A DNA stretch of 64,000 bases from Acanthosepion lycidas (GCA_963932145.1 OZ010590.1:54043428-54107427), one strand, 5' to 3'; counted from the stretch's first letter, positions 20,870 through 30,058 are shown. Program-made: numbers and translations. The notes: generated by a model not told the origin, from the sequence alone.

Positions 20870-21399
20870 TATATTATTGGTGTATACGGAATGAATTCAG
20901 AGGATCGGATGGAGTAACGTCTATTGTAACGTCTATTTTAACATAATTTCAACGAAGAAATAAATTGAATAATATATGTATTTCCCCTTTTCTCCTCGGA
21001 AATTTTATAATTTTAAACTTAATAGTGTTTAAATTTGGATTTTAAAATTGGCAGTTTTTAATTTTAATATCAAATTCTATCATATAATTTAATAATTATT
21101 GGTTAGAATAAATTCTTTTTTTTAATTTTACCCGTATTTTAACGATCTGAATAGCTATTATAACATGACTTCGTTGTCAGGCTTTTTGAATTTTCCTATA
21201 CTTGTATTTTGATTGGTCCATCTAGCTTTTGGAACAATGTTTTCCCCTTGTGAAGTATCGTCAACTAATTTGAAACTTTTAAAACCATTTGTTTTGCATT
21301 CGACATCATCACTTGATAAGACACCGGGAGTGTTGAAACAAAATGGCTATTTTTTTTGTGATTTTATAACATGTTTATGTTATAAATTTTCTAAATAAA

Positions 21400-21472
<73 letters not shown>

Positions 21473-21514
21473 CGTATTGGAGGAGCATATCAGTATTTAA
21501 ACATATATTATTAA

Positions 21515-21966
21515 ATATAACAGACAATGAATGTCTATTATATCTGATCATGAGCCGTTCTAATGTTCGAATGTTTGTTTTAATTTCAGGTGTAAACTCA
21601 ACAAGATTACAGTCACAACACATTACATTGCATCTAGACATTGGTTCTGTTCTAATACTTCGGTTTATCGCGTGGTATGACCTCATAAAAACGCATCTTG
21701 AACTTACAATCTGCGTCTGTTATTCCGCGACCCTTAGCGTCACATAGCAATATCCGGTGTCAAAATAACAAAATATCTTTGTTTCATGTCTGTATAAGCA
21801 CTCTGAAGATGGCTCATGTGAGCCGAAAGCTTACAACCAACTTAATAAAAAAATACCCAAATGTTGGGCAATTTCTGTTTTTATTTTCACCAGAAATTAA
21901 TGTAAACATTCGGACATTAAAACGGCTCCTGACCAGAAATAATGGACATTCATTGTCTGTTATATC
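21515..21966. repeat. inverted-repeat unit flanked by (AT)n, possible Penelope-like remnant
   Basis: The left arm 21515-21591 and right arm 21888-21966 are diverged reverse complements: 'acagacaatgaatgtctatt' against 'aatggacattcattgtctgt', and 'gagccgttctaatgttcga' against its partner. Between them, at 21811-21834, 'ctgaagatggctcatgtgag' continues 'ccgaaagc'. This has a CTGANGA, stem-loop, GAAA layout seen in hammerhead-type motifs of Penelope-like elements, but with one extra base before the stem. No coding remnant of a Penelope element is visible. Confidence 0.5.
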
Positions 21967-22042
<76 letters not shown>

Positions 22043-22045
<3 letters not shown>

Positions 22046-22482
22046 GCGTTGTTTGTGTGTGTCTATTTACGTTTTGTTAAATATGACCGACAAAGAATAT
22101 CTTGTGAGTTTTTTAATTAATTTTCCTTGTGTCCTAAGCAACATATTTTCTTTTTTGGAAAGTGGGTGTGTGACGAAATTGGTGTTCCGGCTCTTTTTTT
22201 AGTTAATACTTTAAGCCTTTTTTAGGAAGTGTGATTAATTTTCGTGGAAAGAAATATAAATATATTTTGTTTTGTTCTCTATACTGTATGACGAGCATTT
22301 TTATTAGAAATTTTATCATAGTTTTGTTTAGCACGGTCAGGCCACTCTGATCACGTTCGTACGCGGTGCTATTAATGGTGCGACCTGCATAAAAGGAGGG
22401 TTGAGCAATTATATCACAATATATATGTGAGTTTCTGTTTGTAAAGAAAATTTATATTTTACATGTATACTGAGTAATATTA
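22043..22482. other. unassigned
   Basis: Unique-looking AT-rich sequence between arrays. Nothing recognised. Confidence 0.4.
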
Positions 22483-22483
22483 G

Positions 22484-22565
<82 letters not shown>

Positions 22566-22591
22566 TGTGTGTATATATACATACATATATA

Positions 22592-22670
22592 TTAGGTTGG
22601 TGCAAAAATAATGTCGGTTTTTGACGTTAAAAAATACATCAAAAACCGATATTATTTTTGCACCAACCTA

Positions 22671-22671
<1 letters not shown>
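22592..22671. mobile_element. palindromic mariner-type MITE, 80 bp, inside an (AT)n array
   Basis: Perfect 'ttaggttggtgcaaaaataa' ends; inner arms 'gtcggtttttgacgt' and 'catcaaaaaccgat'. TA on both sides belongs to the surrounding (AT)n array, so the element appears to have inserted into a TA microsatellite and split it. Confidence 0.93.
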
Positions 22672-22730
<59 letters not shown>

Positions 22731-22857
22731 GAACATTGAAGTTAACACTTAGAGGCGACAGGCTGTTTCATGCTAGACACTTTCATATTTACACACGTTC
22801 AATCTCTGGTATTGAGCATTTTATCCCATAAACATACCACACCTTAACAATATATTT

Positions 22858-22921
<64 letters not shown>

Positions 22922-22926
<5 letters not shown>

Positions 22927-23027
22927 TGAATCATTCATACAAAAATTTGAATTGTTTGCGACGATAGATTCTCGCCAATTAAATCATTAACCTCTGTATT
23001 TGTTTTTTGTATGAATGATTCATGAAT
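22922..23027. repeat. hairpin element, 24-bp perfect arms
   Basis: The left arm 22922-22945 (beginning 'attcatgaatcattcata') and right arm 23004-23027 are exact reverse complements around a 58-bp loop with no internal repeat. Both sides border (AT)n arrays. I know no family for it; it may be a small MITE using TA-rich targets. Confidence 0.8.
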
Positions 23028-23052
23028 TTATAAATTAATTGCACCTTTATTG

Positions 23053-23137
<85 letters not shown>

Positions 23138-23138
23138 A

Positions 23139-23422
23139 CATTTTTATGTTTATACATTCTTTTTTATAGATACAAATATTTAAGTAAATTCTCTAAAAAA
23201 AAATCGACCTTGCTAAGCGAAACGCTCCTCTGTGGCGAAATTGGTAAAAGCACGTCAGGCTAAATGACGGTTCCGTATAGGATACAGGTTCGATTCCTGT
23301 CGGAGGACGCATGTTTTCTATGACAATTTCTCGGACATTCAGGCCTGTTAATACTGTTTATTATAAACAGAGCATTTACTTAAATATTTGTATCCATAAA
23401 AAAGAATGTATAAACATAAAAA
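23139..23422. repeat. palindrome enclosing a tRNA-like gene
   Basis: The left arm 23141-23189 ('tttttatgtttatacattct' onward) and right arm 23374-23421 are reverse complements over about 47 bp with one mismatch. The arms enclose about 185 bp, centred on the tRNA-like gene at 23226-23308. The left arm starts next to an (AT)n array. The arrangement looks like a terminal-inverted-repeat element that carries, or captured, a tRNA. Confidence 0.88.
23226..23308 (+). tRNA. class II tRNA-like gene, anticodon position reads CTA
   Basis: The cloverleaf can be traced by hand. The 7-bp acceptor is 23226-23232 with 23301-23307 (one G-T pair). An A-box-like D arm 'tggcgaaattgg' follows. The anticodon stem 23253-23257/23265-23269 is perfect around the 7-base loop ggctaaa. 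A 14-nt variable arm with a tcc/gga stem indicates class II (Leu/Ser type). The T arm is perfect with 'ggttcgattcc' as B box. The triplet at the anticodon position is CTA, which would read UAG. Position 33 is G instead of the near-universal T, and the D stem is weak, so function is doubtful. The D-arm wording is more bacterial/organellar than animal nuclear. Low-copy relic, captured tRNA or SINE head are all possible. Confidence 0.7.
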
Positions 23423-23971
23423 AAATCGTGTCGAATAATTCTACTCATTCAGCCTTAACTCATGATCAAGGTAGGTAGGGAAACTAAGCATTTCTCTCTA
23501 CCTACCCTGACATTGACTTAATAAAGTCGAAAGCATGGACAATATTTGTTCCGAAATTAACTTTGGACAATTTCTGAACTAATTTCCAACTTATCTGAGA
23601 AAAATTATTCATAATCTGCAAAAGTCAATTAAAAACTCAATCTATACGAGATGTCCTGTCTTTAAGAACATTTGCTGTTGTGTTTAATATATAAAAGGTT
23701 TGAAGTCACCCCATGAATTAGCATGAGATGAACTTAAAAGAAGATTGAAAAAAGTGAAAAGGGCTCTTAGACAATTTGAAAACAGAATGGAATTAATTTT
23801 CAAACTTATAATTTGAGGAATTTTTGCATCGAATGCCAAAATTTTATTTTCTCTAATAAAAATCATCTGTCATTTTAAACCATATGTAATAGTTTTTTCT
23901 TAAAGTACAAAACGACAACTTTTGAAGTAAATTCATAAAATTACCTGGCGTGGCCTCAAATTATCAAACCG

Positions 23972-23972
<1 letters not shown>
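23423..23972. other. unassigned
   Basis: A short local hairpin occurs at about 23470-23512 ('aggtagg...ctctctacctacc'). Otherwise nothing supported. Confidence 0.4.

Positions 23973-24066
<94 letters not shown>
23973..24066. repeat. (GT)n followed by (AT)n
   Basis: About 54 bp of GT and then about 33 bp of AT, uninterrupted. Confidence 0.95.
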
Positions 24067-24069
<3 letters not shown>

Positions 24070-24228
24070 ATCCACAGACAGACTGTTTCGCTATATCACA
24101 GCTCATCATTGTGGCTAGACATCTGGTTGCCTCTAGCTAGTATCGAAAATCGACTGAATTAGCGTCTGTCAGGGATTCTACAACTAAGCTGTTTGCCTAC
24201 GGCAGGGATGAAATAAATTCAAGCGTAT
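24067..24228 (+). repeat. (AT)n-headed dispersed repeat, copy 1
   Basis: It begins at the end of an (AT)n array. It shares with 62572-62728 'cacagacagactgtttcgct', 'atcacagctcatcattgtgg', 'ctagacatctggttgcctct', 'gattctac' and 'gcctacggcagggatg'. The ordering and spacing agree over about 155 bp. I do not recognise the family. Confidence 0.75.
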
Positions 24229-24368
24229 TTATTTTTTTAGATAAACACACAGTGAGTGAGAGAACTCGATACGATTTACCGAAGAATCTTGCATTATTAG
24301 CCATAATAGTCACTTTTTACAAATCCACACTTCCTCCCAAGAGAGCTCAACTGAAATAAATTTTTCAG

Positions 24369-24370
24369 GA

Positions 24371-24416
<46 letters not shown>

Positions 24417-24417
24417 T
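24369..24417. repeat. (CA)n(TA)n microsatellite
   Basis: CA run 24369-24398, then a TA run. Confidence 0.9.
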
Positions 24418-24438
24418 TGTTAAAAAGTACTTATTATA

Positions 24439-24521
24439 CAGGTTACTCCCAAAAAATGTATACACACTTAAAAAAAATATAAACTAAAGGGTGCACACAT
24501 TTTTTTTGGGGGGACACCCTG
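24439..24521. mobile_element. short mariner-type MITE, 'acaccctgta' ends
   Basis: The left end 'tacaggttactcccaaaaaa' and right end 'ttttggggggacaccctgta' are imperfect inverse repeats, with TA at both borders and inner 'tgtatacac'/'gtgcacaca' arms. The ends resemble Tc1/mariner-superfamily termini of the 'cagggtgtcccaaaa' type. Non-coding. Confidence 0.7.
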
Positions 24522-24879
24522 TATATTAATTTTTAAACTGTTATTAAATATTTCCAACAACCACGAGCCCTGTAATCCATTAAGTGTATATATTGTAGTG
24601 GGTGTGTCTATGTCAAGATAGCCTGACGGAACCCAGCCCTTTTCAAGGTGTTTTTGAATAAAGGTTTTCCTTCCACTAGATTTCTTTTTACTAGAGATTC
24701 AAATTTTCTCTGCTATTTAATCCATAACAGGAAGAAGAATTAATGGATTCATCTTTTCCCCCATTGGTGTTAGTGCGAAAGTGAACGCAACAGAGTCGAC
24801 TGGAATTTGTATTCAGCTTGCCCATTTCACTTTTCGTGCCAATAACCGTTTCCTTACCCACACATCGATTAAAATTTTC

Positions 24880-24921
24880 TTCTTCTTCTTCTTCTTCTTC
24901 TTCTTCTTCTTCTTCTTCTTT
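24880..24921. repeat. (CTT)n microsatellite
   Basis: About 14 CTT units. The long E- or S-repeat frames across it are artefacts. Confidence 0.95.
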
Positions 24922-25400
24922 ATTGGTTTTAATCATTTCACGCCAAGCAAGAAAAATAAAGCCACTAAACCGCAAGGGATTAGTGAGTGTTAAGAGAATA
25001 TGAGAAAAAATATACTATTAAGGAGAGAGGACAATAAAAGAACAAGAATTGAGAAGACAGTAGAAAATGATTGACATTGCATTTAGATTTTAGGGGATTA
25101 AACTTGATAAAAAAGCAAGAAACCGGAAGAGAGTTTCACATCGAGAAGTGCGATGGGAAGAAACTATTTGCAAAAAACTTACAATTACATCTAGCCATTT
25201 CATTTGTAAAATGATGAGACCTTGCCGCCAATCTAGTACTGCGCTTAAATTCATAAAGTCTATATACCATAGAGGAAAGTTCATCAGAACAATTACCATG
25301 AAAGTATTTATAGGAAAGACACATGGAAACTACGTTACGGCGGTGGGGAGGTGAATGAAGCCGACATGCTAAGTCAGGATCAATAACATTGCAGATTCAT
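24922..25400 (-). pseudogene. LINE-C fragment (jockey/CR1-like)
   Basis: The minus strand near 25270-25324 reads CLSYKYFHGNCSDELSSMVY, the conserved block found in the LINE-B copy at 37849-38250. It is followed in a second frame by VLDWRQGLIILQMKWLDV. The 3' untranslated side on the plus strand is 'caagaaaaataaagccacta', then 'ggattagtgagtgttaagag'. The last bases join the (CTT)n at 24880. One frameshift is visible; this is a dead copy. Confidence 0.8.
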
Positions 25401-25407
25401 TTTACAA

Positions 25408-25470
25408 TAGATTATTATTATTATTATTATTAGTAGTAGTAGTAATAGTAATAGTAGTAGTAGCAGTAGG
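25408..25470. repeat. (ATT)n/(AGT)n compound trinucleotide
   Basis: ATT units change into AGT/AGC units and end exactly where the LINE-A 3' end begins ('gtaggcgatcatcgctttcc'), so the array sits at the tail position of the LINE. Confidence 0.85.
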
Positions 25471-25903
25471 CGATCATCGCTTTCCAAAACATCTTTGCAG
25501 CTCTTTGTAATGCTTTGATTTTACTATCCTTATTACCCCCTGTTCTACCATTCATTTACACAAGTTCCTATAGTAGGTTACTTATTGTTGCCCCCTATCT
25601 TCCTGCCTTCGATGGATCCTGTAAGTGTCAAATTCTCCAAGCCTTCTTTCCTCATTATGCGTCCACGAAATTTCAACTGTTTCTTTCTAATTCTAAGTGT
25701 AAATGTACTTTCCGTTCCCATCTTTCTTAAAACTTCCTCGTTGATTACATTTACTGTCCATGGTATTCTGAGCATCCTTCTGTAGATCCACATCTTTGTT
25801 GCCTCATGTCTTCTCTTTATTTTGGAGAAAACTGTCCAACTTCCCTGACATGAAGGAGGATTGTTATTACATAGTAATTCAGCAAGAATTTTTTGTTTCT
25901 TAG
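25471..25903 (-). pseudogene. LINE-A reverse transcriptase C-terminus
   Basis: Open from about 25904 to 25578: KRRHEATKMWIYRRMLRIP, then WTVNVINEEVLRKMGTE, TLRIRKKQLKFRGRIMRKEG and LENLTLTGSIEGRKIGG. The order and content match RTE-clade C-termini. The remaining ~100 bp to the 3' end are in a broken frame. The element's upstream part is cut off at the MITE at 25906. Confidence 0.85.
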
Positions 25904-25905
25904 TA

Positions 25906-26142
25906 TTGTGTTGGTGCATAATTATCAGGCGTTTTCGTAGGCGACATTTGTTAATAAAAATTGCTGTTTTGTTTACTTTTTTTTTTAATAAAATATTATT
26001 TTGATTTCAGGTTATAAAAACGTGAGTCGATAATCATCCCCTCTGGATTAATCATTTAAAAATGTTATTGTTGAATTGTTATGTTTCTTTTTTCATAATA
26101 AATATTGTTTAAAAAACGCCTGATAATTATGCACCAACCAAT
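25906..26142. mobile_element. mariner-type MITE, 237 bp (tcaggcgttt subfamily)
   Basis: The termini 'ttgtgttggtgcataattat' and 'taattatgcaccaaccaa' are inverse, followed inside by 'caggcgtttt' and 'aaaacgcctg', with TA at 25904-25905 and 26143-26144. It is longer than the palindromic MITEs and has an AT-rich non-palindromic middle of about 170 bp with no coding remnant. Confidence 0.88.
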
Positions 26143-26289
26143 ACATTGTTTAGTTTTTGGAAGGCATATTCTACTGTTTTAATCTCCAATTCATAGTAGC
26201 TCTCATTTTGGGCTTTTTATCTTGCAGAAATACGTATACGCGTAGGAATTAATAATATTTAATACAATGTTAAAAATCTTTGTTCTTTT

Positions 26290-26935
26290 TTTTATTTATT
26301 AATGTGTCCCCTATACAAGGGCCAGAACCACTCGAGATAAATCGTTATTGAAGGAGTTTGTTGCGTGAGTGAAGCATAGAAGATAAGAGAGATTGATTTG
26401 CTTTTCAGTTTTCAGATTATTTAAAGCCAGAATATTTTGGGGATAATAATTTACTGATACAAGTCCTACTAATTAATCCATAGATGAGGGGAAAATAGGG
26501 TAGATTAATACCTCATCAAAGTTTGCGCATAGGTGAATATAAGCAACCTGACTGGAATTCGAACGGCTCCTCGAATTCCAATTCCGACTTGTTAACCATT
26601 ACGCCACTCATACATCCAATCTTACAGCACCTGGTATTCTAAAGCGGTCACCCATCTAAGTACCAGGTTCGACGTTCATTAAATGTGAACATACGAGAAC
26701 CGGGGTTTCAACGGGATATGGCTGTAAGCCCCTATGGATTAAGAGGCGGAGTTTATGAGGATGTGTGGAAAGATAGCAGTTAACCCTAGACTTGAACAGA
26801 TTAATATAGTAGTGATCGGGAAAGCATTCTCTTGGGAGTCATTTCCACAATGGAAGGAAACTAATGGAATATGAAGGGAATGAGTGTGGTTACCTTCAAT
26901 GTCCGCAGCGTGGCTGAAGTTAGTAAATACCAATA
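26290..26935 (-). pseudogene. LINE-B 3' region split by a 5S-headed SINE
   Basis: The piece 26300-26345 ('acaagggccagaaccactcg') is the family 3' end in inverse. The piece 26736-26935 ('gatagcagttaaccctagac', 'tgaacagattaatatagtag', 'gtgatcgggaaagcattctc') is the preceding coding region. The SINE at 26410-26731 sits between them, so it inserted into this LINE copy. Confidence 0.7.
26410..26731 (-). mobile_element. full-length SINE with 5S rRNA + tRNA head
   Basis: On the minus strand, 26730-26618 matches 5S rRNA ('ggcttacagccatatcccg', 'cggttctcgtatgttcacat', 'gtacttagatgggtgaccgc', 'ccaggtgctgtaag'). 26612-26548 is tRNA-like ('gtggcgtaatggttaacaag' A-box region, 'gttcgaattccag' B box). The body with 'gaggtattaatctaccctat' and the tail 'attctggctttaaataatct' follow. 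At about 320 bp it is the most complete copy in the window. The head junction matches those at 18484 and 47557. Confidence 0.88.
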
Positions 26936-27044
26936 AAACAAAACTTAGCATGCTTGGTGGCTGAGTTTGTTGCATATCTCCAACAAGTGCCAGCGGTCAG
27001 AGTTCAAGTCCAGACGAGGCAGATTTAAGGAAAATGGAAACAAA

Positions 27045-27295
27045 AATGACGCTTAGAATTAGAATCAGAAAGAGTTGAAATTTCTACCGTACATAACGAG
27101 TAAAGAGGGTTTGGAGAATTTGACACTCACATGGCATATTGAAAGAAACAGGGAAACAGTGACTAACCTACCTATTTAGAGGATTGGATGGTGAGGAGAC
27201 AAAAATAGCTAAAAAAAAAAAAAATATAGGATGTTGTGGAAAGTCATCATCGTTTACGTCCCGAATGGACACGACGAGAAGAAAATTTTCAAAGC
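27045..27295 (+). pseudogene. LINE-A 3' fragment
   Basis: It reads 'cttagaattagaatcagaaa', 'gagggtttggagaatttgac', 'cactcacatggcatattgaa', 'ggaaagtcatcatcgtttac' and 'gtcccgaatggacacgacga', ending with a GAAGAA tail. The same order is seen in the inverse copies. It contains an A-run replacing part of the coding region and has no usable frame. Confidence 0.65.
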
Positions 27296-27544
27296 GGGTA
27301 GAATCTTCTTACACTCCCCCGAAAATAATGGCTGGATACTAGTTTTCGTGCGCAACTGCCTGCTAGGTTGTCTAACCAATCCCTGTTGCAGATAATTGCT
27401 CAGGCACATTTCTATTCTAAGACCAACAAAGACAACATGTGATTTATACTGTAACTATGCGGATTCTCTGACATGATGAACAGTTTGAACAAGGCCACAG
27501 CTTCTGTTTACTTAATTTCTCTCACAAGGTTGGTCAACACGTGA

Positions 27545-27694
27545 TATGTTTTTTTCAGGTAGTTTCTAGAATTGCCAGACGTTGGGATCTTCTCGGACCG
27601 ATAACATAAAGAAATCGACCATGGTGAGATTTGAAACTAGGACTTATGGAGTTAAGCTAGGAAAAGGAACGTTCTAACCACTCTGCCACGCCAC
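27545..27694 (-). mobile_element. tRNA-headed SINE
   Basis: The minus-strand head 'ggtggcgtggcagagtggtt' has a good A box (TGGCAGAGTGG). A degenerate B box 'agtttcaaatctc' lies about 45 bp on. The downstream part is short and undefined. Confidence 0.6.
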
Positions 27695-27705
27695 CATATT
27701 CAGCC

Positions 27706-27850
27706 ATGCGTCCTAAAGTAAGCTACGAAATACTAATAGAATTGCTACACGTCATTCAGAAGAATCCAGTAAAGCCTAAGTTCAATGTCAATGGACATCA
27801 GATGGAAACGGTGAAGCATTTCGAAAGCCTTGACGCACTCGTCAGTGAGG
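27706..27850 (+). pseudogene. RTE-like reverse transcriptase fragment
   Basis: The translation shows KPKFNVNGHQMETVKHFESL followed by DALVSEEVFKT, matching the '...VNGxxLExVxxFKYLGSxVSEEG' segment after the palm domain of RTE-type LINEs. It passes directly into a LINE-B copy at about 27850, so this is a truncated fragment at an insertion junction. Confidence 0.6.
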
Positions 27851-28898
27851 AAGTTTTCAAGACATTTACTGGCAAGCGCTGCACAGGCCCTTTCAATCGA
27901 CCCAAGCGCCCCCCACTCCGTCCAGACTTCGCTTTTCGGTCCAACCTTCTATCGAATTTACATAAATGATTTTCCTAAGAGTATCCAACCATCATTGGTG
28001 AATATCTATGCTGATGATATAATAGTATATGGGTGCACATTAAAAGCTCTAGAGCTTGGCAGCTGATCTCTCCTCTGATCGAGCTCTAACAGCTTAGCGG
28101 GGGTAAAAACTAGCCGTTCACATTCAGTGCCTCGAAAAACAAACTAGTAACATTCTATCATCGCCGACCGAATCCTTAACTGTCACCGATCACGATGAAC
28201 GGAAGTTTCCTCAGTTACACCATGTGCGTTGAATGCTTATTGGAGACGTAAACTCAAATCAGATCTGAAGTGGAACTCGTACATACGGTCCATCGCTAAA
28301 GATAAATGGTAAAATGGCCGGTTCCCTGTTATGCCCAAGTAAGTACCTGACTTCTATTATCTTCTGCTTTTACGAGGTACAGATATAGTTTAATAACGGA
28401 ATACTATTACTATATAGGCACAAGACCTATCCAGTCTTAACTTTCCAGTCCCAAAAAGCGTCTCCGCGTCCTTTTGGTTGACGAATTATTTTCCATCCTA
28501 CAACCTTTTTGTAATCGTTCAGTCCACTCGTCAGGAGATATCAGCAATTAACTCCAGCAACTACCCGACTCCTTCCGCTTTCCTCTACTTTCACAAGAAC
28601 CAGATCAGGTCTAAAATGGTGTACTGCTGCCATACATGGGTAGGAAAATATTCAGTTACTACTTTTCGATCTCGATAGAGTCCAAAGGCGTTTCTGTCTC
28701 CTTGTGGGTGACAAATTATTTTCTACCCTACAACCCCTTTTTTCGCAGTCGAAACGCTCACAATCTTCTCGCTGCTCGATGGAAAGTGTTCAGCTGAACC
28801 TCATTTGCACCAGTCATAAACCTTCACGGCTAAAACACACCACGCTATGCACATTGTAGCGAACCGCCCTCATTCTCTTCGTATTCCACTGGTTAAAT
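27850..28898 (+). pseudogene. LINE-B reverse transcriptase with YADD motif, 5' block
   Basis: It contains FGPTFYRIYINDFPKSIQ and then SLVNIYADDIIVYGCTLKA (27990-28050), the RT palm with the catalytic YADD pair. Downstream blocks are the 'accatcacgatgaacggaag' region, '...YFHKNQIRSKMVYCCHTW' at 28590-28640 and 'cattctcttcgtattccac' at 28871-28889. Stops and frameshifts are frequent. The copy is interrupted at 28899 by a hAT-like element and resumes at 29718. Confidence 0.85.
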
Positions 28899-29717
28899 CA
28901 GGGGTCACCAAAATCTTTTCACAGAGGGCCAGAGAGAATGTCAAGCGCGGTTTGGATAACCATGTTGTTCAATACAATACACTGAATGCACAAAAATAGA
29001 GAAAAAAATACTTATTTACTAAAAAGTTACCTAAGAATTCGACAATAGCAATAAAATAGTTCTATCACACCAAGCGCGAACATATCCGAATCTGACATAC
29101 TAAGCAGCACTAAAGGTTAGTGAGATTTGGGAAACTAGCGTTTACCTTTTAAGAAATAATTAATATTTGTTTTGGTATTCCTGCATCCAACCATAAGAAA
29201 TGCTTTCAAATGTTCCTCATTCAACCTCGTTACATTTGCTGACTTTACATACTGTAAATTTTATAATAACTTCAGGCAAAATATATGACATAATTCGCTA
29301 AAGTCAGTCCTTTTTATATACAGCACTCTTCAAACTGGTTTAAACACGGCAATGAAAGTTAAAACATGATTGCTATTGAAGGCTCGTCATCGCTTTTCTT
29401 AGAAACTTCATTGCAGCTACTTACACAAAAAGCGCTCGGATATCAAAAATTGCAGAATTTTTTATTTCACTGATTTTTCTAAAATTTTTATTACTGTCAG
29501 ATGCAAAAATCAGATTGGTTAAATTTTGGCATTTTACTTACATTTATTTGAATTTTTTCTACATAGTAAGTTTATCTACAATCTACTGATAATTCCATAT
29601 GAATAATTATATTTTAGCACATTTGTGGTACAGTGAAGCGTCGGGCCGGATGAACTGAAATCGGGGGCGGGAGCCGGAGCCAGAGCCGGTCTGCTGGCCG
29701 TAGTTTGGTGGCTTCTG
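28899..29717. mobile_element. non-autonomous hAT-like element, 819 bp
   Basis: The left end 'caggggtcaccaaaatcttt' and right end 'agtttggtggcttctg' are imperfect terminal inverted repeats of hAT type. The flanks are ggttaaat (28891-28898) and ggttagat (29718-29725), an 8-bp target duplication with one change. It encodes no transposase. The right end is GC-rich ('gggagccggagccagagccg'). The element splits a LINE-B copy, which fixes the insertion order. Confidence 0.85.
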
Positions 29718-29912
29718 GGTTAGATGTAAATTCCACTCGAGCAACTTTTCTTCTCACGAACCGTGGATGCTTCCCCAATCACTACAATCTTAACCTGTTC
29801 AAATCTAGGGTTAAATGTTATCTTGCCGACATATCCGCATAAACGGTGCCACTTACTTTGTAAACCTCTATCTCGTGGTACTTGGACCTTGCACAGGGTG
29901 AATATCATTGTA
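29718..29912 (+). pseudogene. LINE-B 3' block after the hAT insertion
   Basis: It continues the copy interrupted at 28899: 'aattccactcgagcaacttt', 'ccccaatcactacaatctta', 'cctgttcaaatctagggtta', then the 3' end 'tacttggaccttgcacaggg' and 'cattgtaaaaaaa'. Confidence 0.85.
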
Positions 29913-30058
29913 AAAAAAAAAAAAAGACTGCGGCAACACGGTTAAGACTGAAACCCATACAGAGAGACATGAACATCAGCCTTGGAACAAAGCAGAGGCG
30001 CCTGTAGCACTTGCTGTATATATCTTCCCGTGTACGTGTGAATCCTAGATTCTCATAG

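Larger units (their letters stand above)
20803..23135. repeat. cluster of seven long (AT)n arrays
   Basis: Arrays at about 20803-20867, 21404-21470, 21970-22042, 22483-22561 (with a (CA)n block at 22497-22517), 22675-22727, 22861-22921 and 23055-23135. Unique-looking or hairpin sequences sit between them: an inverted-repeat unit at 21515-21966, a MITE at 22592, a hairpin at 22922 and a tRNA-containing palindrome starting just past the last array. TA-rich arrays are natural targets for TA-specific transposons. Confidence 0.95.

Noticed and set aside
23226..23308. Active amber-suppressor tRNA
   Set aside because: Anticodon-position CTA is seen, but the missing T33 and weak D stem argue against function; kept only as a tRNA-like gene.
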